Of a DNA stretch of 64,000 nt, positions 36,421-48,514 are shown one piece after another. This DNA comes from Corythucha ciliata (Eukaryota; Arthropoda; Insecta; Hemiptera; Tingidae): NCBI GenBank assembly GCA_038030265.1, contig CM075942.1:46838751-46902750 (forward strand), read 5' to 3'. Each line of letters begins with the position of its first letter. Positions within the stretch are counted from its first letter, which is position 1. The translations under genes were made by a program, and so were the position numbers. Under the pieces are notes generated by a model, which had not been told where the DNA came from, did not search any database, and saw only the letters and a program-made list of their open reading frames with translations.

Positions 36421-36865
36421 AAACAGATAAAAATAAAGTCTCTCACTCTCACACTCACTCTATCTGTCTTGGATAGTAGCAGAATGGCTCTCCTCCGTCA
36501 CTTACGGAGGCGTTTTTAGGTAAACTTTTGACTGGGACCGACTGCACCACCGTTGCAGCCAAACCATAAACCATGCCACAAACAAAGTTTTTTAGGCAAT
36601 TAACTGTGGCGAATACTTTAGCATGGGACCACAGGTCAGTTTCCTGGTGGCGGCATTGAGCGGAAATGGGCGAAAAAGAGTGAAAAACTCACGGTGGAGC
36701 ATTCAGTCTTCCCGAAGTTCAGAGAGCTGAAAATGGAAAGTTATGCAATAAAACGCAAAACCGTTCGGTCATGCTGGGAACAGGCGTCCCAGCGACCGTC
36801 GTTATTGAAGATTTTAAAGCTTTTTTGTATCGAAATTAAAGTTATTTCGGACTTTTAGTTTTATA
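36421..36865. other. Gene-free, nothing recognised
   Basis: Contains a short CTCTCACTCTCACACTCAC stretch near 36441; otherwise nothing recognised. Confidence 0.35.
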
Positions 36866-37187
36866 AACAACAGTGACATGGTGCTTTATGTGTCGTGAGA
36901 AGAAGAAACTGCCACGGAGCGGGAATCGAACCCGGGCACCGTATCTCCGGTACGACTCTTAGACCACCAAGACACCGCGGCGACCAGGAACTACTCAACT
37001 CCGGGCTACCTCTTTCCCCCACGACAACACCATGTGAAGAGATAGCCCGGAGTTGAGTAGTTCCTGGTCGCCGCGGTGTCTTGGTGGTCAAAGAGCCGTA
37101 CCGGAGATACGGTGCCCGGGTTCGATTCCCGCTCCGTGGCAGTTTCTTTTTCTCACGACACATAAAGCACCATGTCACTGTTGTTAT
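36866..37187. mobile_element. tRNA-derived SINE-like palindrome (two opposed copies)
   Basis: Arms 36866-37014 and 37037-37187 are near-perfect reverse complements with a 22-bp spacer. Each arm contains a 72-nt tRNA-like segment (36910-36981 minus, 37070-37141 plus). It has a perfect B box GGTTCGATTCC, a degenerate A box TGTCTTGGTGGT, a 7-bp acceptor-like helix, and an anticodon-type stem GTA/TAC around CCGGAGA. The usual U33 is replaced by C, so a working tRNA is unlikely. Head-to-head SINE insertion or a snap-back element fits. Confidence 0.7.
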
Positions 37188-37406
37188 TGAAGATCTCTCC
37201 TGTAAAGCTCAGCAATAAAAATTATCACATCGAGTGTGAGAACATCAGCCTTCCAAACATTCGATGAATGCTCTATAACTTCTAATGCTGAAGTTTTAGA
37301 TGGCCCACTCTTTGATATTGGTTCAGCTGCTTTTTAAATGAATGATAAGAAAAATCACTGTTTCTTTTTATCGTCCGCACTTTTTAATTCACTGTTCTAC
37401 GTTCAC

Positions 37407-37821
37407 AATGGGGAACTTGCACATTTTCAAGCACTGGTCTTATTTGAGGAGGGCTCTTCCACAAGGCTATTGCTCAAATTAAACATTGAAATCAATCAAG
37501 GATTTTTTTTAAAAGCGAATTTTTAAAATTGTTGAGTCAAAGGCTATTCAATGAAATGGATGGTGTGGGGAAGAAAGGGGGTAAGAAGCATTTTCAGGGG
37601 GACAATTTTTCTTGTTATTTGTTAACAAAAAATGTTATAGCTCCCTCATATGCTTCACAAGTGACCATTGACGTTATTTCCCCTCGCACCATCCATCCCT
37701 TCTTGAAGAACTTCGTTTAAAAATCACCAAATGCACCAATCGGGCCGCAATCACCGTTGATATTATTCTGTCCAATGCCAATTCACCGGTTTAATTTTCT
37801 CATTCATGCAAGTTCCCCATT
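37407..37821. repeat. Element with 15-bp terminal inverted repeats, related to 45918-46125
   Basis: Ends are AATGGGGAACTTGCA and its reverse complement. CAC lies outside each end. The right half (37645-37821) is a direct-repeat relative of 45918-46125 (GTGACCATTGACGT, GCACCAATCGGGC, CATGCAAGTTCCCCATT). Confidence 0.6.
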
Positions 37822-38509
37822 CACTAAATATTTTATACTTTCAATTAAAAAACAAATACTACAGAGATAATGTCAACGGTAGTTGACTACCAGAAACTGC
37901 GCATTTGGACATCTACACGGAATAGATTAAACGTCTCGGCTTGTAATTCAATACAAAAATGTGTCCCTACTCGGAAGGAAAAAAAGGGATTTTTTTTTTC
38001 TGTAATGCCCCGAATCACAATCTCCCTGACAACGAGGATAATGTCCTCGTCGTCCCACGGCATCAGTAATTTTCCCACCTATATAAAACACGTAGCATTG
38101 CAAAGTTCAGCGTGACGTTTTACAGCTTTTGTTTTACTCCAGACGAGTAAATCAACTTGAAGAGTTTATTGTCTTCCCGTGGTAGCGATGGTTAAAGAAG
38201 GGAAGAAAACAAAGGTAAACTTAACGATGTGTATTGTTAAAAGAAAATCGAGAGAATGACCCCTCTTGAAAAATAAAAACAATAGGACCTATCAAACGAT
38301 CCTTCCAGATTGAACACGTTTCATTTTTTTTTCTTTTTGATGGAATATCAAAAAATAAAAAGAAGGAAATAAGCAACAAGGCATGTCAGTTTGCGACAAC
38401 GAATTTCCAAACTCTATCACAAGAAGCCATCCCTTCATTTCTCATGTACCCTTTTTAGTTGTAATGAGGAGGGCTATGGTGAGCCCAACGCGAAGCAAAT
38501 TCACTTTCC
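37822..38509. other. Gene-free, nothing recognised
   Basis: No supported exon or element. Confidence 0.35.
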
Positions 38510-39164
38510 GTACATCCAAAAAAGGGCCAAACTGACGATTCCTTAAAAATGACTATGCTGACAGTTCATTCCCTAAAAATAGCCAAGCTGGCTATTCATA
38601 CCCTTAAAATGGTGAAAAACACTTCGTACGGGCCCTTAGAAATGACCTTACTGACAATTGGCGCCCTGAAAACAGCATAACAGACTATTAGCATCATACA
38701 AACAGCAAAACAGACAATCCATGCCTAGAAAATGCATATGAAAATGTCGGAATCAGTGGCGAGATTACCTGATTTAAGTGGATTGACTAGACGGCGCAAC
38801 ATAAGATTAGACCATTGAAAATTGTCAAAATGACTACCTTTGCCCAACATGTTCACAATGACTATTCGCGCCCTTAAAATGGTTAAACTTTCCGCGCCTG
38901 TACAAGATAAGCTGACCGTTTTCGTCCTCGCACCGAAAAGGGCTACCTCCATCTTTCCTCATTCTTCCCCGTGCTGTACAATTCTTCTATACATATACGT
39001 TCTTCAGGTTGGGTGGGGGGAGGGAGAGTTCTGTTGAACTGACTGCTCTCACCCCATAAAATGCGGCTTGTCCGGTCATTTAAAAGTGGCCAAACCGGGC
39101 TATTCGTGCTCTAAAAATGGCTACACGTGCAGTTCGTGCGCTGACCACTCGCTCCAAGACGATT
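38510..39164 (+). repeat. Degenerate tandem array, family B
   Basis: Units of 29-31 bp (AAAAATAGCCAAGCTGGCTA, AAATGACCTTACTGACAATT). It passes directly into a family A array near 39165. Confidence 0.65.
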
Positions 39165-39915
39165 TACGCCTAAAAAGCGCTAATTCGCGGCTAAAATTAT
39201 AAAAACGCCAATTCTCGGCTTCAGTTCGTGGCTTGAACTAAGAAAAAAAGCGCTAATTATTTCAAATTCACAGCAAAAGTGAAAAAAGTGGTTAATTCAC
39301 GCCTTTAATTAATAAAAAGTGTTAATTTAAGGATAATTTGTGAAAATTGCTTATTAGCGGCTAAAATCAGGAAAAACACGAATTCACAGCGAAAATTGAT
39401 AAAATCGCTGAGTAACAAGAAAATGAAGAAAAATCTTCATTTCGCGGGCTAAAATTGAGAAAAATCGCTTAATCACAGCCAAAATAGATTCTAAAATTCC
39501 AGGTTGAAATTTAGAAAACGCCAAATCACGGCTTCTGAAGGCAACTTTCGTGGCTGAAAGTGAACAAAATCGCTGATCAGCGGCAAAATGAGAAAATAGC
39601 GTTAATTCGTGGCGTAAATTGGGGACTGAAGTGTAGATTAAATCGCTAATACGCGGTTAAAACAGAAGAAAATCACTAACTTGCGTCTAAAATTGAGAGA
39701 AAGCGCTAAGTCACCGGTGAAATTGAGAAGAAGCGCTTAAAAGGGGGAAAAACGCCGATTTGCAGTTAAAATAAAGAAAAATCCAATTCATGGCTCGTAA
39801 AGGTACCTTTGTTACTGAAAGTGAATAAAATTTATAATTCGCGGCTAAAATGTGGAAAAATCGCTAATTCTCGGTTAAAATAGAGATAAATAATTAATTC
39901 ATCGATAAAATTGAA
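39165..39915 (+). repeat. Degenerate tandem array, family A (longest copy)
   Basis: About 25 units of 28-32 bp with the core GCTAATTCGCGGCTAAAATT and GAGAAAAA joints. This is the clearest copy of family A. Confidence 0.75.
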
Positions 39916-39917
39916 GG

Positions 39918-40043
39918 CGTTTTCCATTCAATGCAATACACTCGTGTGGTGTAAGCTTTCCCACCTGTCGTCTCTGAATTGAAACATATGTTTATGGAGA
40001 GGACGCTGCACTACACTTGTGTAGTGTGTTGAATGGAAAAACC
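39918..40043. mobile_element. 126-bp inverted-repeat element
   Basis: Arms of about 37 bp start GTTTTCCATTCAA and include ACACTCGTGTGGTGT / ACACTTGTGTAGTGT. MITE-like; flanking duplication unclear. Confidence 0.65.
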
Positions 40044-40083
40044 TTCCATCGACAAGTAAATAATCAAAGGCTATTTCAAAATG

Positions 40084-40579
40084 GAATCATCATACCGAAT
40101 ATAATGCTTCTGGAATCAACTGGTGATTTGTAGTGATTTTTTTACCATTTTAACCCCTATTTTCCCCCTCCACCTTGACCGATTTGGCCCAAATGCAATA
40201 CCGACCGGGATCTTATGACTACTGATTTTTATATAAAGCGCGTTCCGCTAAATTAATTTCTACGATAGTTATCGCGCTAACAAGGCCTCACACTTACTTC
40301 CACCCCGGGGTCACCACCCCCTCCCCCTTGACTTTTTCAAAAAATTAAAATGGGAATGAAAGGCTAGTCTAACATGGAGTATACGTACCGAATATGATGC
40401 TTCTAGAATCAACTGGTGATTTTTAGTGATTTTTTGACGACTTCAAGCCCGATTTTCCCCCCCTCCACCTTGACCGATTTGGCCCAAATGCAATACCGAC
40501 CGGGGTCTTATGACTACTGATTTTTGTGCCAAAGCGCGTTCCGCTAAATTAACTTCTACGAGAGTTATCGTGCTAACAA
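40084..40579 (+). repeat. Tandem duplication of about 200 bp, period 293 bp
   Basis: 40084-40285 and 40377-40579 share GCTTCTRGAATCAACTGGTG, CACCTTGACCGATTTGGCCC and GCGCGTTCCGCTAAATTAA with about 10 percent divergence. Possibly part of a dispersed satellite. Confidence 0.8.
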
Positions 40580-40654
40580 GAAAACGGCCATAAAGATATA
40601 ATATATAAATATATAAACCAATATATATATATATGAATTCCGGAAACCACTAAA

Positions 40655-40775
40655 TTCGTGTTCTAGAGGTTCTGAAACATGAAAAAAACATGCCATAACC
40701 CATGTTTGCCACCATCACGACGAGACCAATAGTGCATTTTGACATAAATGAAATGCACTAAAAATGTCTAATAAT
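40655..40775. repeat. Dispersed repeat, inverted copy of 7955-8080
   Basis: Contains GCCACCATCACGACGAG and AATAGTGCATTTTG, the reverse complement of the earlier copy. An AT microsatellite lies just upstream at 40619-40635. Confidence 0.65.
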
Positions 40776-40789
40776 ACATAATGAGGGTT

Positions 40790-40915
40790 AAATTGAGAAC
40801 ACTTTGCTAATTCATAGAAAACGGCAAGTCGTAGTTTCTGGAGGCAACTTTTTATGGGGCTAAAGTTGGAAAAACCGCTAATTCATGGCTAAAATTGATA
40901 AGAACCGCTGATGAA
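40790..40915 (+). repeat. Short family A array
   Basis: Three or four units (TTTGCTAATTCATAGAAAACG, CCGCTAATTCATGGCTAAAA). Confidence 0.5.
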
Positions 40916-43288
40916 AGATTCGCCCGGGGACGCCAAATCTCTAAGGCCGGAGGGTATAGCAGAGCATTCAATTTAGGCGTGTTAAAATACAAATTCAAGT
41001 GCAGAACAATAAGATTGGGGCTATTATTCAATTTCGTGGCTAAATAGTCATTGTGCAATCGAGAAATGGCTTGTAACAAAGCTAACTATTAACTAGTCTG
41101 CTTTTGGAGCAAAATTATTATTTAAGTTAAAAGTAATTAGGTGATAGCGAGTGGGGCATATTTCAAAAGTGAGCCAGACCAAACCAGTTAACCGGTGTCG
41201 TGCCAGTATTTAAACTTCACACTTCGTTTGCCAATCATCGACCAATAAAAAAGGGAACTCCCCTTGAAATGTGCGTGATTCAACTGAAAAACCCGAAGTT
41301 TAGAAATCATCTACAGCAACGCAATAAAAGAGAGAAAACAAGGCGAAGAAAAACACGTCAATGGGAGCGATCTTTCTTCGATCAATAGAGAGCCCTAGAG
41401 AGTTATTTAGGTCCTACATGCCCTGACTTTAAGATGTTCTAACGCTTAATTTAATCTTCGTAAATACCTATGAAATGTAAAATTGTCCAAAAAAGATACT
41501 TTGATGCCTTGCAAGGTCTCCAGGAGTTGGAACGTAAGCATCCACATTATGAAATCCCGTGAAGTTTTAGGTCGTAATCAAAAATTCATGTTCCACTGAG
41601 TCGTATAAGAGGGTATCAACGCTTCTTTTGTCGCGACGCATATAGTAACAAAGTAATGTTTCAAAGTACCTATATCAGTTTAATTTTCCTTCAATGTGCC
41701 CCCTCGGTATTTTTTAAAAAGGAAAATAACGTTGAAGGAGTGGACCTCTTCATAGTGATAAGGTTAAAACGGCGCATCGCGGGTAGCCTGGGCCCCTTTA
41801 AGTTGAACAATTGCGTCCATTAATACTCCCCACTATCTCGTAAATCTCAAATTTTTTCATAGAAACTCGTCGGCGTGCCGTTCACCTATTATATAATATC
41901 GTGCCCGGAAAATATGCATTTTATGACAAGAAATAAAATGATGTCGGCTCATCAAAAGTCTCCGCCTAACTATTGTAATTTAATTGCTTTTCTCTCCCTT
42001 ATGACCGATGGAAACGGTAGTTCTCCTCTGAGCTAACGATAAATGAGTTTAGTTCTCTTTGCATCTCAAAAGACGAGAAGCGAGCTTTTCTTTAGCAAGC
42101 AAGAGAGAGCTCCGCCCTTTTGAAAAGGTCATCTTAGGCCTAGGAGAATCAAAATTATCTTTGAGACAGCAATGCATTTTTAAATGTCGTCGACATGGAT
42201 GAAGTTGTTAGTAATTCAAATCAATTAAGTAATAACGTTGGAGATAAGACACTTCACGAAAAATTCTTCAACGAGCGTTAGATGGGGTGTAAACCGTAGA
42301 GAAAACAGAGCATCAAAAGTGATTTTCCAGTATATAAATCCAGTTTTTCAATTTAACGATCCACCAACCACCCAATCCCTCGAAAACAGTCCTTTCCATC
42401 TCAATATTATAAAGCCAAGTGCGTGCGAGTGAAGATGCTCCTCCGTCTATTTTTCACCCGGGGGAAAAGGTCGCGTATATAAATCTTTGTCTTTAAAAAG
42501 GTCAGCTTCATTCCGTGTTGTATTACTTTTTATCTCTGAAATAACCTGGAAAATAACTTTCGTGGAATACGTTTTTGCAGTAAAAATGACAGAAAATTTT
42601 GAATCAGCCCGGCCAAGCGTGGAATAAAAATTTGTAAATAATTTATCTTTGTATTCACGCCGATAAAAACAGAGAATTTAAAGAGAATTCTCAAGACTCT
42701 TGTTACTCTCATAACTCTCCAGTTTTTCAAGTAGTATTTTCTTCTGGGCTCCGCCGCCCACTCACTACGCATAGTTGAATGGCGTTGGAGAGGAATTCAC
42801 TTTGTGATGGTATTATGGGGTCGTGAAAACGCTTTTAATAGTTGAAATTTCTACTTTTTTGTTCACCTTGTGTATCTCAATTCTCCACTGAGCTTTCAAA
42901 AAAAATGACAAGTCCGATGTCTCGCTGGAAAACAGAGCGTCATGACGTTGGGATATGGCGAGTTGGACCGAATATGGACTGATTTTAAATAAAATTGCGA
43001 GTGTCGCAGTGTGTGCTGCACTAATGCGGTGTGCATCAACCATTCGAGCAAAAAACGGCACATTTAGACCCTACGCAGGTGGTTTTGATATGAAACATGA
43101 GACAAAAGTCCACAAGACTCGAAAAATTGTTGTTTGTGCGTTTGATATTGCCAGTTTCGGGGCTAGATTTAGCCACAAAAATTGCAAGCGATGACCAAAG
43201 AGGCGAGATTCGATGGATCAATATCCGAAAAATGAAATTGTGGGGCTATAGTCGTGAAATTCCTAGCTAACCAAAAACCGGCGAATTG
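40916..43288. other. Gene-free, nothing recognised
   Basis: No supported exon, element border or RNA gene seen in this 2.4-kb stretch. Confidence 0.35.
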
Positions 43289-43291
43289 TAA

Positions 43292-43478
43292 GGCCCCGCG
43301 CATACTAGGAGAAAAAAGACGCCGACGCGCGCGTCAGCGTCCGACTCGTGCAGCAAAAACACATAGAACTCTATGGGGCCTTTCACATTGGACGCGTACG
43401 CGAGAGTCGTCTCTCCTCCGAGAAAAAAGACGCCGACTCGCGCGTCGGCGTATTTTTTCTCCTAGTGTGCGCCGAGCC
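43292..43478. mobile_element. 187-bp GC-rich MITE, TAA target duplication
   Basis: Ends GGCCCCGCGCATACTAGGAG and its near reverse complement (over 40 bp of inverted repeat including GACGCCGACGCGCG). TAA flanks at 43289-43291 and 43479-43481. An internal repeat of GAGAAAAAAGACGCCGAC suggests a compound structure. PIF/Harbinger-like by site. Confidence 0.85.
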
Positions 43479-43559
43479 TAAAGCAATGAATTTGAGAATT
43501 TGCTTTTGATGAACGTGATTATAAATTATGTCTTGAGATTATATTTAGGATGATAAAAA

Positions 43560-43880
43560 GAAGCCAATTTGTCGCAAAATTGCAACTTTGAATATGAAAA
43601 CATACAAAAGTGCAAGTTTCGTAATCAGCGATACAGTATGTTTTTGGTCTTAACTTTAGCGAAACGCTCATTTCCAGGGCCCTTTTTTGATGGTTCTTAT
43701 GGAGTCCACTCTAGCTGGTCTTGACAGCTCTTAAAGCTTGATGAATATAGCCGCGGAATTTAATTTTTCGGAGCCAAATATAAGGCGTTTCGGGTCCATT
43801 CTCGTGTAAATGCAAATTTCAGGTCTTAATTTCCGCACAATGCAAGTTTTTGGGGTCTTTTGTTCAATGGCCCCGGCAAG
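43560..43880 (+). repeat. Degenerate tandem array, family D
   Basis: AAAATTGCAACTTTG, GTGCAAGTTTCG, ATGCAAATTTCAGG and ATGCAAGTTTTTGG at irregular 40-50 bp or longer spacing. Confidence 0.45.
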
Positions 43881-45720
43881 AATCGTCAGAATCTATTGTG
43901 AAGGGGATCGGTTAAAAGGGGGTAATTGTACTGAACATTTCAGTTTCTGGGGAAAAATTTGAAGTATGGGCGAAATTCTTCTTCTAACTACATTTTTAGG
44001 GTGAGAATCGGTTTTATGGGGCTAAATTAACAATGTCCAGGCTGAATAGTGAGTTCCTTTTGCAAAATTACCATTTTTGAGCTATGAAAACAGGTTTGAC
44101 CATCTCCCGTTCCCGTCTGAAAGAGGTTCAGGGGAAAATGACCCAAGGAAGGGTGGAGCCGCAAGAGTTAAGCTAACAACGGTTTTGAACAGAAGGGGGT
44201 GGTAAGCCACATGCCTACGGTCCATTGTTCTTGTAAGAAGGCTACACGACAGGGGGTCTTACGCGCTTTCGCGTATAAAAGCTGGCTGGAACACATATCG
44301 TTCGCCGGGCACAGAGAGGAGGACTTAGAGCCCCGAAAAGAATGCAACTGATTGCTTTTGGGCTCCCCAAAAGCTTCCTTTTGACCTGACCTGATTGGGC
44401 TCCCCAAGACAGCGTGGTTTTCGAGTTTCATTTAGGTCCTCAACCCGTGGTTTCTTTATCAAAACATCGGAAAACTTAATGAAACTGTGAGTATTCGGAA
44501 TAATCAAATGAACCTGAAGTAGAACCGTCGAAGTAAACCATTCAGTGTTTTCCACTTAGCCCACAAAACGTTTTCAAGGTTTATATTTTGACAGAATAGA
44601 CACAGGAACTAATAGGGTTTGATTAGATTGCCACGTGTCACGCGTTCCTCACTGTAATTTGCGAACTCAACAGCGTGACACAATGTTGAAAACCTTTTCC
44701 CTGTCTGCTATAAACTTTTACTCCTTTCAAACTCCCAGAACAGGCCGAAAGCAAACATTTTTTTTTTTTTTTCTGGGAACGCACAATGGTGACGGAAAGG
44801 ATAAAATGTTCCGCAAGTTTAGCGAGACGGCGTTTTCACCACGGCGCTTGAATATACGGGGGGCAACCTTTGGCACTTATGAAAATATAAACATTATCAA
44901 CTCGAAGAGAACTGATCAAATATTAATTTTGTTTCGCGTTGTGCCCCCCCCCCCCGCATAACTCTTAACGGAAAAGGACCCATTAGAAATGATGGGATGA
45001 GTTCCTGTTAATGGGGCTGCTTTTCAGTTTTTGTTTTGTTTCCTCTATTTCTTTCATATTCCAACGTGTTGAATCATGGAGGGATTGTTTGATCGGTGAC
45101 ATTCTCTCCATTGTCAAGTTTGCCTTTGTTTTCTTTATTTTTGAAACCAACACTCTCACGGGAAAACAATAAACTCGTCAACTTGATTTACTTGGCTGAT
45201 TTTCAATAAAAGTTGTAAAAAAAGCACGCTGAACTTTGCACTCTTATATGTTTTACAGGTGGGATAAATAGGTACTGCCTCTATGGAACCAGTAGGGCAT
45301 TCTTATTGTTACCTGGGAGATTGATTCTCGGAGCATTAAAATAAAGAAAAATCGTGTTTTTTTTTATTAACGAGTAGGTAAGGACAAATTTTCGTAATTT
45401 CTGAGAAGTTCAGTCGTTGCGTATAGGTCTAGTGAACGGCGGTTTCTGGTAGCCAAAAACCGCCGAGTTTTGATAGAAAGACATTCTCTTCAAACTGCGG
45501 AAGCACTTGTTATTAGTCTGTTCCCATCACGACCGTCCCGTTGCATAACGTTTAATTTGCAGCTCCAAAGGGTTGTCATTATCGCATTTCCTTTCCGGCT
45601 TTCATACACTAGGCTAAATAAGAGGATTCTGGCAGTAGCGACTTATTTGCTGACTCATCGCTTTCAGTAAGCGACTACTTGTATTTTTATTGTTTCAAGA
45701 GGAGGGAGCGATCTTCGCTT
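43881..45720. other. Gene-free, nothing recognised
   Basis: No supported gene. T-run at 44759-44772 and C-run at 44943-44955. Confidence 0.35.
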
Positions 45721-45787
45721 CGTACAGCGGTGGGTACAGCGGTCGTACAGCGGTGGGTACAGCGGTCGTACAGCGGTGGGTACAGCG
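45721..45787 (+). repeat. 23-bp minisatellite, about 2.9 copies
   Basis: Unit CGTACAGCGGTGGGTACAGC plus GGT repeated nearly perfectly; itself built from two TACAGCGGT half-units. Confidence 0.9.
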
Positions 45788-45917
45788 ACTTTTCATAAAA
45801 CGTACACATTAAGGAGGCCACGAGAATTTATAACAAAAATGCCAGAGTTCTGGATGTTGGCGATTATTTCAAACAATAAAATGGCCTCCATCCTAAAGGA
45901 AATGTTCTGCAGTTTCT

Positions 45918-46125
45918 GAAATGTTATAGTTCCCTCAGATGCTGCACAAGTGACCATTGACGTCATTTCCCCTTGCACCATCATCGATCCCTTCTTGAAT
46001 AACTTTGTTTGCACCAATGCACCAATCGGGCTGGAACCACCGTCGATATCCTTCTGACCATGTATCAATTCACTGTTTACTATTCTCCCAAATCATGCAA
46101 GTTCCCCATTATTCTGGTGTTTTTA
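45918..46125 (+). repeat. Dispersed repeat related to 37645-37821
   Basis: Same order of shared words as the copy at 37.7 kb, same orientation, about 80 percent similar by eye. Confidence 0.65.
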
Positions 46126-47510
46126 TATGTTAGCGTATTATATGTATTATACCTCGGTTGAAATAATTAGACAGAGGTGACACCTCCGACGTGCCGTCTC
46201 AATGGCTATGTCAGGCTACCTAACCTAATCAATTACAACCAGAATTTAAATGATTAATGGTTAATTATGCGGATGAATTTCGCTTCATTAGCCGCTGAGC
46301 CCACTTAAACGCTTCAATGACTCCCCGGGTGTACAAGTATAATTAGGCAACCACACTCTCATCGCCCAATAGTTATTGACAAAGCGTAATAATAGCACTT
46401 GTCGAACTGTTAGCGTTTTCAAATCCAGGAATCCTAATTTTTTATTTCAATATTCAATTGATTTAATCTCATCACCTGAATTTATGACACGAGGAGATAC
46501 TTAATGAATTCACACTACCCCATCCATCCCACAATCAATATAAGCCAGAGCCAGTAGAGTTTCTCAATAAAGAGAGTTTAAAGTTTTTTTTTATGAGATA
46601 AATAAAGATCATTTATTATAATGAGACTATCCCCCGCCCACCCATTTAACTGGCCGTAAAATTAATTTTTATTCGATTCACTTTGGCCTACCAAAGCTTT
46701 TAAGATAATTGAAGCTTGATGCTTAACAATCCTAATAAATTTTTATTAGGAGGCACGATTTTTCGGTTCACAGCCTTTATTTTGGTCGCTCCATAAACAA
46801 AAAAGTTAAGAGAAGCTTAGCATGCTGTTGGATGCAACGATGACACTCTGTATGATTGCTGTAGCCATGTGATTTCAGAGGGAGAAAAAACTTTCTTCAT
46901 TGTAGAAACTCCCCCCCCCCATCACTAAGCCCTTATTTTACTGTTAAATAAGGCTTTTGATGGTGAATGCATTCTCTTCTGTTCAATGTTCCTCTATAGG
47001 AGAGGATAACAAAAGTTTTGAAGGGGCGGTTGTTAAATCACTGAAAAGTTTACCTCTAGCCCTCTTCCTTTTTTTTCGTGGTTTTTCGTGGTGGAGCAAA
47101 CAGCTCAAACCACTCCACTAGCGCAAAATGACAAAAAATATACCTATATTAATTCGGCCAGAACAGTGCTCAGGTGGCTGACGTCATCTCTGAAAACAAA
47201 AGGAATATTTGACACCACAACTTTCATTTCCTGAAACTAGCCTCTCTGGCCTCACTGAAAAACTAGCCTCTCAGGCTCTTGGGCTTCATGACTGTCGGTT
47301 GCGCTGCCACTGGGGGGGTTGGACCAAAGGAAAGCGGTCGAAACGCTCGAATCACGGTGGGCATCCGTTTCAAGGTCCTTTTTCTCCGTGCCGTGAGACC
47401 CTAATGGTGGATTTCACCACCTTGGCTTAAGGTTCGGCTTAACATTAAGTTGGTCTTAAGAGATAAAGTGCATTGGATTTTATGAAAAACAAGGTTCGGC
47501 TTATTTAAGC
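46126..47510. other. Gene-free, nothing recognised
   Basis: No supported gene. C-run at 46911-46920. Confidence 0.35.
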
Positions 47511-47511
47511 T

Positions 47512-47660
47512 CAACGATATATAAAAGAACTGGATAGCTCATCACTGCTGACAAAGTGGGGCCATCAGAAAGTGGATGAGAGGGATGGGGTTTCAAAATA
47601 AGGACCTAGTTGCCATAACTACACAAGGAGTGGCACGGGGTGAGAAAGAGAAAGAAAGGT
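47512..47660 (+). repeat. Dispersed repeat related to the 30.5-30.9 kb fold-back
   Basis: Contains CGATATATAAAAGAACTGGA, GTTTCAAAATAAG and GCCATAACTACACAAGGAG, which match the reverse complement of 30700-30840. Confidence 0.65.
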
Positions 47661-47734
47661 GTGGTCTTGATCACTATTTAATCAGGTGACGGCGTGGCGA
47701 CCCCTCTCCTCGCCCCTCGGTGTGGTCTTGGAAA

Positions 47735-47900
47735 CCCGAAAAATTAGTTTTTTAGTGAGTCAGACTCGGAAAAATGGTTTTTTAGTGAACATAATCCGCG
47801 AAAATGTTTCTTGAATAAGGCAACATCAAGAAATGGCGTTTTTGGACTTTCACGGTGTCGAAACCAACGCGAAATTCTTTTCATTGCTAGCCAGACCCAC
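47735..47900 (+). repeat. Degenerate tandem array, family C
   Basis: CGAAAAATTAGTTTTTTAGTG and CGGAAAAATGGTTTTTTAGTG units at about 38-bp spacing. Confidence 0.6.
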
Positions 47901-48514
47901 AAAATTGCCATAAAGTCTGGCGTAAGTGCCACTGGTGTAAGTGGCAGGCCTTTCGAGAACACTGTTGTGCACGATCGGATCGAGTTCATCACCAAGCTGA
48001 GAATTGAACACGTGCACCTGTCCCATAGACAAAATGCCCAGAGTCCCAGTCAATTTCAGCGCTCACTGGTGGAGGGGATATGGAGTGAATATTTTCCATT
48101 TTTGACTCTGAAGTACCCAGCAGGATTTTTTTTACCGAACGTTTTACGCCTTCTGTAGCTCTAGTCTACCGTCATCATCTGGGATGTGGGTTTTCCCTGA
48201 ATATTAGCGGAAATGAAGCTATAAAGCGTGCTCGCTAAATTACAAACAAGTAATTTCAACGAATCAATTATTGTTATTCTGCAAAATTCTATTTATTCAA
48301 TTCCAAGACTGCCCGAATGCGGAAATGGAACGATCATTAAAATGATTAAAGCTCGCTGGGCTTAGGTTGAATTCGAAAAAGCGAGATGAATAATGTATTG
48401 CTTGTTGGAACACAACATTTTCTGTTATTTCACTTTTTTCTCTTTCCACTCCCCTTCTATCTCGCACTCTCTCGCTCGAATAAAATGAAGAAATTATTTG
48501 CTTTCAACTTGCAG
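47901..48514. other. Gene-free or intronic
   Basis: Nothing recognised. A pyrimidine-rich stretch at 48430-48480 precedes the candidate exon at 48515. Confidence 0.35.

Noticed and set aside
37070..37141. Functional tRNA gene
   Set aside because: The B box is perfect but the A box is degenerate, U33 is missing, stems are imperfect, and the unit is inside a repeated palindrome.
36861..37178. 105-codon minus-strand frame
   Set aside because: It reads through both arms of the tRNA-like palindrome and is explained by the repeat.
45721..45787. CRISPR-like array
   Set aside because: The repeats are contiguous with no unique spacers; it is a simple 23-bp minisatellite in a eukaryotic window.
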